From Ilumatobacteraceae bacterium (GTDB lineage Bacteria; Actinomycetota; Acidimicrobiia; Acidimicrobiales; Ilumatobacteraceae): a stretch of 42,295 bases of DNA. The position numbers and the translations under genes are program-made. Shown in pieces: positions 1 through 7,584 of the stretch (positions are counted from its first letter, which is position 1; every line of letters begins with the position of its first letter). The notes under the pieces were generated by a model. That model was not told the origin of the DNA. It ran no database searches and saw only the letters and a list, made by a program, of their open reading frames with translations. The stretch lies in assembly GCA_024644465.1 (NCBI GenBank), contig JAHEKY010000018.1, forward strand, positions 1-42,295, in the 5' to 3' direction.

Positions 1-1314
1 CATCGTGATCGCTCCGCCCGCGACCACAACGATGGCTGCGGCGAGCGACGCCTCGAACAGCGGTAGGACATCGAGCGCGGACGCGACGACCATCGCCAAC
101 GCCGCGGCCACCACGATCCACGACCGCCCACGCCGGGGCGGCGGCGGCTCGTCGACGGCGGCGACGAGGGAGAAGTCCGCGTCCCCGCGCCAGCGCGAGC
201 CGAATCCCTCTTCGGCCAGCACCAACAGCACGTCGCCGGCGCGGAGCTCGATGCGGCCGAGCTGCCCACCGAGCGCGGCATCGGCGCGATGGATCGCCAT
301 CACGGCGCCCCCGTACCGGCCGCGGAACTCGACCGACCGGAGCGACGCGCCCACGAGCCGCGAAGCCGGCGCGACCACCGCCTCGAAGATCATCGTCCCC
401 GCGCCCTCCGCCGTCAACACATGGTGCTGTTCGGTGGCGGCGAGACCGGGGACGTTGTGCAGGTCGATCACGCGGGCGACATCGCCGACGAAGCAGCACA
501 CATCGCCGGGCTCGAGCACCGTGTCGGGCGACGCGGCGAGCGTCGACGCACCCCGCTCGTCGACGCCGTCGCGCTCGATCATCGCGAGGAAGACACCGTC
601 CAGGTTGCGCAGCCCGGACTCGCCGATCGTGCGTCCCGCGATCGGCCCATCGGCCACGACGCGAGCCGCCATCTGGAACTCACGCGCCCGCCGCTCGACG
701 TCGGTCGACGGCGCAGTTCGCTCGGGCAGCAGCCGGCGGCCGATCGTCGACAACAGGACGACCCCGACGGCAGCCACGGGCAGCCCGACGACCGTGATCT
801 CGAACACGCCGAACGGCTCGGCGCCCGACTGCTGCAACAGGTCGGAAACGACGAGGTTCGTCGACGTGCCGATCAGGGTGATCACGCCGCCGAGGATGCT
901 GGCGTACGACAGCGGCAGCAGATATCGAGAGGCGTTCACGCCGTTGCGCTGCGACCATCGCACGACCCGCGGTGCGAACATCGCGATCAACGGGGTGTTC
1001 GGGATGAACGCCGACAGCAACGCCGTGCCACCGGCGGGGCCGAACAGCGAGCCGCGCCGGTCGAGCATGCGGTCGACGAGACCGCCGAACGTCCCGGTCG
1101 CCGTTGCGGCGCCGGCGAGCACGTACAGCGCCGCGATCGTGGCCGGTGCGGAACTCGACAGGCCGCTCAGCGCGACCTGCTCGTCGATGACGCCCGTGAA
1201 CAGCAGCGCGGCGACGGCCCCGCCGAGCACGACCACCGGCGCGAAGCGGTCGGTCAGCAGCACGCCGACCGCGCCCAGCAGCACGATCATCATGATCCAC
1301 GAGTCACCGCTCAT
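1..1314 (-). CDS. DASS/SLC13-family anion transporter with RCK_C domains, partial
   Basis: An open frame of 438 codons runs from an ATG at 1314 to the window edge, so the C-terminal part is missing. The N-terminal third has hydrophobic segments and the family hallmark GTSTN near residues 149-153, preceded by an IPNTP turn. Residues about 205-370 form a soluble insert resembling two TrkA_C/RCK_C domains. After that, membrane segments resume up to the edge. This order (TM, TrkA_C pair, TM) is that of SAC1-like and other bacterial DASS/ArsB-superfamily transporters. The gene starts 16 nt after the cysNC stop on the same strand, so it is probably the last gene of the cys operon. Sulfate is the inferred substrate. 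The family also carries dicarboxylates and other anions, so the substrate is not proven by sequence. Confidence 0.8.
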   Translation of the reverse strand, partial: MSGDSWIMMIVLLGAVGVLLTDRFAPVVVLGGAVAALLFTGVIDEQVALSGLSSSAPATIAALYVLAGAATATGTFGGLVDRMLDRRGSLFGPAGGTALLSAFIPNTPLIAMFAPRVVRWSQRNGVNASRYLLPLSYASILGGVITLIGTSTNLVVSDLLQQSGAEPFGVFEITVVGLPVAAVGVVLLSTIGRRLLPERTAPSTDVERRAREFQMAARVVADGPIAGRTIGESGLRNLDGVFLAMIERDGVDERGASTLAASPDTVLEPGDVCCFVGDVARVIDLHNVPGLAATEQHHVLTAEGAGTMIFEAVVAPASRLVGASLRSVEFRGRYGGAVMAIHRADAALGGQLGRIELRAGDVLLVLAEEGFGSRWRGDADFSLVAAVDEPPPPRRGRSWIVVAAALAMVVASALDVLPLFEASLAAAIVVVAGGAITM

Positions 1315-1330
1315 GACTCATCGGCTCCGT

Positions 1331-3232
1331 TCAGCCGATCATGCCTCGGACTCGAAGTGTGTCGATCACCGCTTCGGCAGCCTGCTCCGCAGTCATCGCC
1401 GTCGTGTCGATGTGGACCTCGGGTGCCTCCGGCTCCTCGTAGGGCGAGTCGATGCCGGTGAAGTTCGTCAGTTCTCCGGCGCGCGCCTTCGCGTAGAGAC
1501 CCTTCGGGTCGCGCTCCTCGGCGACGTCGAGCGGTGTGTCGACGTGCACCTCGATGAACTCACCGTCCTCGACGCGATCGCGGGCGAGCCGCCGCTCGGC
1601 ACGGAACGGTGAGATGAACGACACGAGGACGACGATGCCGGCGTCGACCATCAACGCCGACACTTCGGCGATGCGGCGGATGTTCTCGACGCGATCTGCG
1701 TCGGTGAAGCCGAGGTCGCGGTTGAGGCCGTGCCGCACGTTGTCGCCGTCGAGGAGGTAGGTCCGCACACCGAGGGCGTGCAGCTTCGCCTCGACGATGT
1801 TCGCGATCGTCGACTTGCCCGAACCGGACAGGCCGGTGAACCAGACGACGCCCGGCTGCTGGCCGTTGAGCTCGGCGCGGGCGGACTTGTCGACGCGCAC
1901 GTCCTGCCAATGGATGTTGTGCGAACGGCGCAGGGCGAAGTGCAGCAACCCGGCGCCGACCGTGTTCTGCGTCAGCTTGTCGATGATCACGAAGCCGCCG
2001 GTGTCGCGGTTCGTCGTGTACGGGTCGAACGGGATCGCACGGTCGAGGCTGATGTTGCAGACGCCGATCTCGTTCAGCTCCAGCGTGTGGGCGGCGAGGT
2101 GGTCGAGGTTGTTCACGTCGACCCGGTACTTCGGGTTGGCGATCGTGACACCGACCGTGCGCGTCCCGATCTTCATCAGGTACGGCCGCCCCGGGAGCAT
2201 CTCGTCTTCGTGCATCCACACGACGTGCGCCTCGAACTGGTCGGCCACCTCGGCGGGCGCATCGGCGGCACAGATCAGGTCACCCCGGCTGGCGTCGATC
2301 TCGTCGGCCAGCGTGAGCGTCACCGACTGGCCGGCGACCGCCTCGTCGAGGTCACCGTCGAACGTCACGATCCGATCGATCTTGCTGGTCGTGCCGGCGG
2401 GCAGCACCCGGATCGAGTCGCCCGGTCGCACCATTCCGCCGACGACGCGCCCGGAGAATCCGCGGAAGTCCAGGTTCGGACGGTTGACCCACTGCACGGG
2501 CATCCGGAACGGCGACGTCTTCGCCTCGTCGTCGACCGGGACGGTCTCGAGGTAGCCCATCAGCGTCGGGCCGTGGTACCACGGCGTGTGCCCGCTCGGC
2601 TCGGTGATGTTGTCGCCCTTCAACGCGGAGACCGGGATGAACGTCACGTGTTCCAGCCCGATCCGGCCCGCGAAGTCGAGGTACTCGGCGCAGATCGCGT
2701 CGTAGATCTCGTGGCTGTAGTCGACGAGGTCCATCTTGTTGATCGCCACCACGACGTGCTTGATGCCGAGCAGCGACACGAGATAGCTGTGCCGGCGGGT
2801 CTGGGTCAGCACGCCCTTGCGCGCATCGACCATCAGCACCGCGGCGTCGGCGGTGGAGGCGCCGGTCACCATGTTGCGGGTGTACTGCTCGTGGCCGGGC
2901 GTGTCCGCCACGATGAACTTGCGACGCTCGGTCGAGAAGAAACGGTACGCGACGTCGATCGTGATCCCCTGCTCGCGTTCGGCGGTCAGGCCGTCGAGCA
3001 GGAGGGCGAAGTCGAGGTCGGTGCCCTGCGTGCCCACCTTCGCGGAGTCCGCTTCCAGCTGGGCGAGGTGGTCCTCGAAGACGAGGTGCGTCTCGTAGAG
3101 CAGTCGCCCGATCAGCGTGCTCTTGCCGTCGTCGACGCTGCCGCAGGTGATGAACCGCAGCAGGCTCTTGTACTGGTGCGACGTCAGGTACTCGTCGATG
3201 TCGCTGGCGATCAGATCAGATGCGTGGGCCAT
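1331..3232 (-). CDS. cysNC: Bifunctional sulfate adenylyltransferase subunit 1 / APS kinase CysNC
   Basis: A 633-residue cytoplasmic fusion enzyme. The N-terminal EF-Tu-like GTPase has G1 GSVDDGKST (31-39), G3 DTPGH (110-114) and G4 NKMD (165-168). It drives APS synthesis by the CysD partner. The C-terminal APS kinase starts near residue 462, with P-loop GLSGSGKS (about 467-474), LDGDN and the DPKGLY segment, and makes PAPS. The length fits CysNC fusions of actinobacteria. The ATG at 3232 overlaps the stop of an upstream 18-codon mini-ORF as TGATG, which suggests translational coupling. cysD lies immediately upstream and a DASS transporter immediately downstream. Identification is secure. Confidence 0.97.
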   Translation of the reverse strand: MAHASDLIASDIDEYLTSHQYKSLLRFITCGSVDDGKSTLIGRLLYETHLVFEDHLAQLEADSAKVGTQGTDLDFALLLDGLTAEREQGITIDVAYRFFSTERRKFIVADTPGHEQYTRNMVTGASTADAAVLMVDARKGVLTQTRRHSYLVSLLGIKHVVVAINKMDLVDYSHEIYDAICAEYLDFAGRIGLEHVTFIPVSALKGDNITEPSGHTPWYHGPTLMGYLETVPVDDEAKTSPFRMPVQWVNRPNLDFRGFSGRVVGGMVRPGDSIRVLPAGTTSKIDRIVTFDGDLDEAVAGQSVTLTLADEIDASRGDLICAADAPAEVADQFEAHVVWMHEDEMLPGRPYLMKIGTRTVGVTIANPKYRVDVNNLDHLAAHTLELNEIGVCNISLDRAIPFDPYTTNRDTGGFVIIDKLTQNTVGAGLLHFALRRSHNIHWQDVRVDKSARAELNGQQPGVVWFTGLSGSGKSTIANIVEAKLHALGVRTYLLDGDNVRHGLNRDLGFTDADRVENIRRIAEVSALMVDAGIVVLVSFISPFRAERRLARDRVEDGEFIEVHVDTPLDVAEERDPKGLYAKARAGELTNFTGIDSPYEEPEAPEVHIDTTAMTAEQAAEAVIDTLRVRGMIG

Positions 3233-3290
3233 CAGTCGCCCTCCACGCCAGTGGTCCGGCCAGATGAACGGTCAGATGCGTGGGCCATCA
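3214..3290. repeat. Direct repeat of the cysN start junction, period 56 bp
   Basis: On the plus strand, tcagatgcgtgggccatca occurs at about 3216-3234 and again at 3272-3290, with unrelated sequence between. Each copy contains a start codon overlapping an upstream stop codon. The period is not a multiple of three, so the first copy reads in a different frame from CysNC. Confidence 0.85.
3232..3288 (-). CDS. 18-codon mini-ORF between cysD and cysNC, possible coupling peptide or duplication scar
   Basis: An ATG at 3288 overlaps the cysD stop (TGATG). The frame runs 18 codons and its stop overlaps the cysNC ATG, again as TGATG. The peptide begins MAHASD, the same six residues that begin CysNC, because about 20 bp around the start junction is repeated 56 bp apart. 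The simplest reading is a local duplication of the cysD/cysN junction. The mini-ORF may still be translated and carry ribosomes from cysD to cysNC. No function can be assigned to the peptide. Confidence 0.4.
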   Translation of the reverse strand: MAHASDRSSGRTTGVEGD

Positions 3291-4211
3291 GAAGTATCCC
3301 TCCTGCTTCTTCTTCTCCATCGACCCTGCGCCGTCGAAGTCGATGATCCGGCCCTGCCGCTCGGACGTCGTGGCCAACAGCATCTCCTGGATGATCCCGG
3401 TCAGCGTGTCGGCGTCGCTCTCGATCGCCCCGGACAGCGGGTAGCACCCGAGCGTGCGGAAGCGGACCGACTTCTTCTCCGGGACCTCACCGTCGTGCAG
3501 CGGGAAGCGGTCGTCGTCGACCATGATCATCGTGCCGTCGCGGTCGACGACGGGGCGCGGCGCCGAGAAGTAGAGCGGCACGATCGGGATCTGCTCGAGG
3601 TGGATGTACTGCCACACGTCGAGCTCGGTCCAGTTCGAGATCGGAAACACGCGCAGCGTCTCGCCGTTGCTGCGACGCGCGTTGTACAGCTGCCACAGCT
3701 CGGGCCGCTGGCGCTTGGGGTCCCACTGGTGCTGTGCCGAGCGGACCGAGAAGACGCGCTCTTTGGCCCGCGACTTCTCCTCGTCGCGGCGGGCGCCACC
3801 GAAGCACAGATCGAAGCGGTGCTTGTCGATCACCTGCTTCAGGCCTTCGGTCTTCCACATGTCGGTGTGCATCGCGGAGCCGTGGTCGAACGGATTGATC
3901 CCCCGCTCGACGCACTCCGGGTTCTGGTGCACGATCAGGTCGAGCCCGAACTCCGCGGCGGTCGCGTCGCGGAACGCGTACATCTCGGAGAACTTCCACG
4001 TCGTGTCGACGTGGACGAGCGGGAACGGCGGCTTCGATGGGTGGAACGCCTTGCGGGCGAGGTGCAGCATGCACGAGCTGTCCTTGCCGATGCTGTAGAG
4101 CATCGCCGGCCGCTCGCTCTCGGCGGCCGCCTCGCGCATGATCTGGATCGCCTCGGCTTCGAGCCGTTGGAGGTGAGTGAGGCGCCCGGCCTCGAGGGTC
4201 ATCGTGGTCAC
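3288..4211 (-). CDS. cysD: Sulfate adenylyltransferase subunit 2 CysD
   Basis: A 307-residue PAPS-reductase-superfamily (adenine nucleotide alpha-hydrolase fold) protein that forms APS from ATP and sulfate with the CysN GTPase. The PP-loop SIGKDSS lies near residues 40-46, followed by family segments [20 protein letters not shown] and [12 protein letters not shown], and the typical C-terminus ending in KKKQEGYF. Length is usual for CysD. I chose the GTG at 4211, which has AGGAC 8 nt upstream. An in-frame ATG at 4202 is an alternative. It is the first gene of the cysD-cysNC-transporter operon, and the stop overlaps the mini-ORF start. A palindrome in the upstream region (4263-4293) is the likely operator. 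Confidence 0.96.
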   Translation of the reverse strand: MTTMTLEAGRLTHLQRLEAEAIQIMREAAAESERPAMLYSIGKDSSCMLHLARKAFHPSKPPFPLVHVDTTWKFSEMYAFRDATAAEFGLDLIVHQNPECVERGINPFDHGSAMHTDMWKTEGLKQVIDKHRFDLCFGGARRDEEKSRAKERVFSVRSAQHQWDPKRQRPELWQLYNARRSNGETLRVFPISNWTELDVWQYIHLEQIPIVPLYFSAPRPVVDRDGTMIMVDDDRFPLHDGEVPEKKSVRFRTLGCYPLSGAIESDADTLTGIIQEMLLATTSERQGRIIDFDGAGSMEKKKQEGYF

Positions 4212-4262
4212 GTCGTCGTCCTGTCCGCCGTGGACACCGGGGGGTCACGGGCAGTCGTGCTG

Positions 4263-4293
4263 ATTGTCTACTAACTCTACGGACAATACCGTA
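4263..4293 (-). promoter_or_regulatory. Putative cys-operon operator/promoter upstream of cysD
   Basis: This AT-richer patch lies 52-82 nt before the cysD start. It holds an inverted repeat ATTGTC-N13-GACAAT (4263-4268 and 4282-4287) overlapping a second palindrome, TACGG-N6-CCGTA (4278-4293). The adjacent Rrf2/CymR-like gene makes it a natural operator for that regulator. Which palindrome is bound, and the exact -35/-10 boxes, cannot be settled from sequence alone. Confidence 0.5.
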
Positions 4294-4342
4294 AAGGATG
4301 ACAACGCCGTCCGCAACCCCTTCACCTCGACTACCCATCAGC

Positions 4343-4450
4343 CGCTGCGGTGAGAGGTGAGAGGCACAGGTCCCCCCAACTCTCACCGAAGCGAGTCGGA
4401 GCGGCGCTGCGGTGAGAGGTGAGAGGCACAGGTCCCCCCAACTCTCACCG
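4343..4450. repeat. Two near-tandem copies of a 46-bp palindromic intergenic element
   Basis: Copies at 4343-4388 and 4405-4450 are identical, with a 62-bp period. Each holds 9-bp arms CGGTGAGAG and CTCTCACCG flanking a short segment with a run of six C. The first arm is itself doubled (GGTGAGAGGTGAGAG). A degenerate third start (CCGGTGAGA) follows at about 4470-4478, and the spacers share aGTCGGAGCG. The element lies between the rrf2 stop and the cysD promoter, so it could act as a terminator for rrf2. Its sequence also looks like a dispersed palindromic repeat. The 4212-4511 gap holds nothing else recognisable. Confidence 0.8.
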
Positions 4451-4511
4451 GACGAAGTCGGAGCGCGCGTCCGGTGAGATCAGGGCCGGCGCGAACGGGG
4501 GCGGCGGGGCA

Positions 4512-4988
4512 TCACCGGTGGCGGGTCTCGGTCGAGTGTTGATACTCGTCGGCCATCGCGGCGACGTCGACCGGCAGCGCGCCGCCGACGAGATCGGCGA
4601 GCGTCACGGTCTCGAGCACCCGTCGGAGACTGGCGCGGATCGCCATCCACACCTGCGGCAGCGCGGTCGCGGGCGCCGGATACGACAGGCCGCGGAGGCT
4701 CTCGTCGTGGACGTCGGCGAGCGGACCGTCGACCGCCCGGAACACGTCGGCGAGCGAGATCTCCGCAGCCGGCCGCGACAACGAGAACCCGCCGTCCGGG
4801 CCGCGCTTCGAACGCACCAACTCGGCGCGCTTGAGGTCGCGCATGATGTCGAGCAGGTACTTCAACGAGATTTCCTGGCGCGTCGCGATCGCCTCCGCCT
4901 TCACCGTTGCGCCGTGCTCGGCCAACTCACCCGACGCGAGCTCGGCCATCGCACGCACCGCATTGTCGACTCGTTCCGAGATCCGCAT
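4512..4988 (-). CDS. Rrf2-family transcriptional regulator, cysteine-free, CymR-like
   Basis: A 158-residue Rrf2 protein. The N-terminal winged HTH (MRISERVDNAVRAMAELA, then the helix around EAIATRQEISLKYLLDIM) and the wing RGPDGGFSLSRP are typical. The protein has no cysteine at all, so it cannot hold an IscR/NsrR-type Fe-S cluster. That places it with cluster-free Rrf2 proteins such as CymR, which controls cysteine and sulfur genes through protein or metabolite signals. Its position directly upstream of cysD-cysNC on the same strand supports a role as regulator of sulfate assimilation. The role and target are inference. The family call is secure. Confidence 0.88.
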   Translation of the reverse strand: MRISERVDNAVRAMAELASGELAEHGATVKAEAIATRQEISLKYLLDIMRDLKRAELVRSKRGPDGGFSLSRPAAEISLADVFRAVDGPLADVHDESLRGLSYPAPATALPQVWMAIRASLRRVLETVTLADLVGGALPVDVAAMADEYQHSTETRHR

Positions 4989-5042
4989 CGCCGCCCGACG
5001 CTACTTCAGCGCCGTCTGCGCGGGGCCAGGCGACGCGAGATG

Positions 5043-5879
5043 TCAGGACCGTGTACGCCGCAGCAGCACCTCCTGGGCGATCGTCGCCACGTGGACGCCG
5101 TCGATCGACAGCACGTCGCCGGTGACGACACCGCGGCCACCGGCCAGGCCGTGCGAGCGCGTGTCGAACCAGTGCCACTGGTCGGCCCGGCACGGTCGGT
5201 GGAACCAGACCGCGTGGTCGAGACTCGCGCCCTGGAACTTGCCCCGGTCGGCGAGGTCGTTGCCGAAGTCCGGGTGCGGGGATCGTGCCGAGCGCGAGGG
5301 CGCGGCGTCGGACATGAAGGCGAGCGCGCAGGCGTGCTCGACCGGATCGTCGTCGAGATCCGCCGCCAGCCGGATCCAGTACCCGAGCCGATCACCGGGT
5401 CGATCACCATCCGCGGGCAGGTCGACCGCGCGCCGCTCGATCAGGTTCCCCCACGAAGAATCGGGCAGCGACGCGTCGTCGGGCATCGGCAACGTGTCCG
5501 GGAGCGCGGCGACCTGGGCGTCCGCTTCGTCCTCGCGGATCTGGAACGACACCGAGAGGTTGAGGATCGCACCAGCGGACTGGCGCGCCACGACCTGGCG
5601 CGTCGAGAAGGACCTCCCGTTGCGCAGCCGCTCGACCTCGAACCGAATCGGCTCGGCGGTGGAACCCGGCCGGATGAAGTACGAGTGCAGCGAATGGGCG
5701 AAGCGGTCCGGTTCGATGGTCGCCGCCGCCGCCTTCAGTGCCTGGGCGACGACCTGGCCGCCGAACAACCGGTCTCCCCACGGGTAGCGGGCGACGATCG
5801 CGACGTAGGTGTCCGGGCCGTGCGGCTCGAGGCGGAGGAGGTCGCCGAAGTCGACGTCACGGATCTTCGGCGCGCTCAT
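5043..5879 (-). CDS. tesB: Acyl-CoA thioesterase II (TesB family)
   Basis: A 278-residue double-hotdog thioesterase that hydrolyses acyl-CoA to free acid and CoA in the cytoplasm. Recognisable TesB segments are the start FGDLLRLEPHG, LFGGQVVAQALKAA, SLHSYFIRPG, RNGRSFSTRQVVA and the C-terminal SLDHAVWFHRP with GGRGVVTGDVLS. I chose ATG 5879, where family similarity begins. The frame is open further upstream to 6086, but that part would overlap the next gene and shows no family resemblance. A -10-like AAGACT lies 6 nt before this ATG. It is probably transcribed alone or after the dehydrogenase gene 62 nt upstream. Confidence 0.93.
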   Translation of the reverse strand: MSAPKIRDVDFGDLLRLEPHGPDTYVAIVARYPWGDRLFGGQVVAQALKAAAATIEPDRFAHSLHSYFIRPGSTAEPIRFEVERLRNGRSFSTRQVVARQSAGAILNLSVSFQIREDEADAQVAALPDTLPMPDDASLPDSSWGNLIERRAVDLPADGDRPGDRLGYWIRLAADLDDDPVEHACALAFMSDAAPSRSARSPHPDFGNDLADRGKFQGASLDHAVWFHRPCRADQWHWFDTRSHGLAGGRGVVTGDVLSIDGVHVATIAQEVLLRRTRS

Positions 5880-5941
5880 CGCTGCAGTCTTGCCGATCGG
5901 TGGGTGCGACCGGCCCCCACGGCTCGCTCGCGTCCGGGCGG

Positions 5942-6901
5942 TCAGCTCGGTCCGACCTCGTTGACGAGTGCTTCCCCCGACTCCCAGCGGGCGAGATTCG
6001 ACAGGAACGCCTCGACCGATCGGCGTCTCGTGCCGTCGGTACTGCCCGAGTTGTGCGGCGTGATGATCACGTTCGGCAGCCGCCACAGCGGGTCGTCGCT
6101 CGGCAGCGGTTCCGGCGTCGTCACGTCGAGGCCCGCGCCACCCAGGCGGCCCGCCGCCAACGCGGCGGTCAGCGCCTGCTGATCGACCAGTTCACCGCGG
6201 CCGACGTTGACGAAGAACGCGTCCGGACGCATCGCCGCGAGCAACTCCGCGGACACGAGCCCGCGGGTGTCGTCGTTGAGCGGGAGCGCGATCACGACTG
6301 CGCCGGCATCGGCGACGGCCTCGGCCAACGCGCGCAGTGGATGGGTGGGCCACGGTTCGTCGCCGCGCACGGCGCGCCGCACGATCACCGGCTCCATCCC
6401 GAAGCAGGCGCCCAATCTCACGACTTCTCGGCCGATCGGGCCGTACCCCGCCACGACGAGGCGCTGCCCTTCGAGTTCTCGCCATGTCTGCCACTCCCAC
6501 GCGCCGCGCTGCTGCGCGCGGATCATGCGCGGCAGGCCCCGAGCGAGCGCGAGGAGGTACATCACCGCCGTTCGCGCGATCGGCTTCGCGCTCGCCCCCG
6601 ACGACGTCGTGAGGCGCGCGCCGTTGTCGACGATCGTCGAGAACACAGGGCTGTCGATGCCGGCGGACATCGTGTGGAACCAGGCGAGGTGCGGGCAGCG
6701 CAATGCCGTCCCGATGAACGCCCGCGCCCGTTCGGGCCACGCGTCATGGGAGAAGAACGCGATCGTCACGCGTGCGAGATCGTCGTCGGAGACGTGCTCG
6801 TCTCCGACGAGCAGCACCGGTTCCAGCCCCGGTGCGATCGCGCTGACCTCGGCGCCGTGCTGACCCCAGAACGTGTCGGTACAGAACAGCACGTCGCTCA
6901 T
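5942..6901 (-). CDS. D-2-hydroxyacid dehydrogenase family protein
   Basis: A 319-residue NAD(P)-dependent 2-hydroxyacid dehydrogenase. The Rossmann motif AGYGPIGREV lies in the middle. Catalytic elements follow in the usual order: Arg in NVGRGELVD, Glu in TTPEPLPSDDPLW, and His in ITPHNSGST. The residues after the GxGxxG strand end in Arg-Arg (VIVRR), which suggests NADP rather than NAD. The substrate is unknown; candidates are glyoxylate, hydroxypyruvate or other 2-oxoacids. I chose ATG 6901, with ACGAGG upstream. The longer open frame to 7153 lacks similarity and overlaps the promoter region of the divergent redoxin gene. Confidence 0.9.
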   Translation of the reverse strand: MSDVLFCTDTFWGQHGAEVSAIAPGLEPVLLVGDEHVSDDDLARVTIAFFSHDAWPERARAFIGTALRCPHLAWFHTMSAGIDSPVFSTIVDNGARLTTSSGASAKPIARTAVMYLLALARGLPRMIRAQQRGAWEWQTWRELEGQRLVVAGYGPIGREVVRLGACFGMEPVIVRRAVRGDEPWPTHPLRALAEAVADAGAVVIALPLNDDTRGLVSAELLAAMRPDAFFVNVGRGELVDQQALTAALAAGRLGGAGLDVTTPEPLPSDDPLWRLPNVIITPHNSGSTDGTRRRSVEAFLSNLARWESGEALVNEVGPS

Positions 6902-6997
6902 CGTCGACCTCGTCTCGCTGGAGCCATCCGCCGTTCGTATCAAGCCGGGGCCCACCATGTTGAGTCGGGCCGCCGGACCGCGGTGCGCCGACCGTCC

Positions 6998-7003
6998 TAC
7001 GAT
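6998..7003 (+). promoter_or_regulatory. -10 box TACGAT for a leaderless transcript
   Basis: TACGAT is followed by 6 nt and then the ATG at 7010. This is the spacing expected if transcription starts at the A of the ATG. No clear -35 is seen. Confidence 0.5.
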
Positions 7004-7009
7004 GCCTCG

Positions 7010-7039
7010 ATGAGCCCGATCGCGGAGCAGCCCCGGTGA
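7010..7039 (+). CDS. Nine-codon leader ORF overlapping the redoxin start
   Basis: The ATG at 7010 opens a frame encoding MSPIAEQPR. Its TGA stop overlaps the GTG start of the selenoprotein-type redoxin (GTGA at 7036-7039). A -10 box lies 6 nt before the ATG, so the mRNA may begin here without a 5' UTR. Terminating ribosomes could then reinitiate on the redoxin GTG, which has only a weak upstream GGAG. The peptide itself probably has no function. Confidence 0.35.
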   Translation: MSPIAEQPR

Positions 7040-7584
7040 GCGCGGACGCCGCCCGCCCGCTCGAGGTCGGCGACGAGCTGTTGCGCCTCGAGTTCGTCGA
7101 CGGGCGGGGCGGCACGTGGACGACCGACGCGCACCGGGCGACGGGTCGACCACTGCTGCTGATCCTGCACCGCCACCTCGCTTGACTGCCGTGCCAGGAG
7201 CACGTGCTCGCCGTGCGCGGGCGCATCGAGGAATTCGGTGACACCCAGGTCGCGATCGTCACGTTCACCGACCCGGCGCACCTCGACGCGTACCGGGCGC
7301 ACCTCGACGTGCCGTTCCCGATCGTCACCGATGTCGACCGTCGCCTCTATCGTGCCCTCGGTCTCGCCCGTGGCACGCGTCGCCAGGTCTGGTCGTTCGG
7401 CACGCTGAAGATGTACGCCCAGCTGCTCCGACAGGGTCGCCGCCTGCGGCCCGCGACCGATGACATCCGCCAGCTCGGCGCAGACGTCGTCGTCGACCGA
7501 GACGGTCGGATCGTCGCGATCTTCCGCCCGCCGACCCCGGATGCTCGACCCGGTGTCGACGAGCTGCTCGCGGCCCTCGCGTGA
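7036..7584 (+). CDS. Probable selenoprotein: PRXL2/AhpC-TSA-like redoxin with in-frame UGA (Sec50)
   Basis: A 182-codon thioredoxin-fold protein read through one in-frame TGA at 7183-7185. Upstream codons give a normal N-terminus (LEVGDELLRLEFVDG, then RPLLLILHRHLA). Downstream the same frame gives LPCQEHVLAVRGRIEEFG and then typical AhpC-TSA_2 segments (FPIVTDVDRRLYRALGL, LGADVVVDRDGRIVAIF). TGA falls exactly at the first position of the redox motif, giving U-L-P-C where homologues have CxxC. Both sides are intact and in one frame, so selenocysteine is more likely than a nonsense mutation. The role would be thiol peroxidase or disulfide redox chemistry. GTG 7036 overlaps a leader ORF stop. 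The stop abuts the convergent gene with no gap. sel genes are not in this window. Confidence 0.8.
7213..7226 (+). promoter_or_regulatory. Candidate bacterial SECIS hairpin downstream of the UGA
   Basis: A GTGCG/CGCAT stem (one G-U pair) encloses a CGGG loop that begins 32 nt after the UGA at 7183-7185. Bacterial SECIS elements are short hairpins in the coding region roughly 16-37 nt downstream, with a G among the first loop bases, so geometry fits. Alternative hairpins overlap (7190-7204 and 7198-7209), and GC-rich DNA forms such stems by chance. Confidence is low. Confidence 0.25.

Noticed and set aside
5-1612. A 535-codon plus-strand open frame
   Set aside because: It is antisense to the DASS transporter and cysNC, has a low-complexity Ser/Thr/Arg-rich product, and lacks family features. 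It is a shadow of high GC content, as are the long antisense frames at 1730-3346, 4419-6182, 13883-15691, 23038-25506 and 29272-30792.
4343-4450. CRISPR-like repeat
   Set aside because: There are only two full copies, the spacer is partly shared, and no cas gene is present.
7036-7185. Simple nonsense pseudogene
   Set aside because: Not excluded, but the stop lies exactly at a redox-active position and the rest of the frame is intact, so selenocysteine is the better explanation.
7204-7584. Separate short gene starting at GTG 7204
   Set aside because: It would start inside the redox motif and lose the first strand and active-site residue of the fold. The upstream frame is clearly the same protein.
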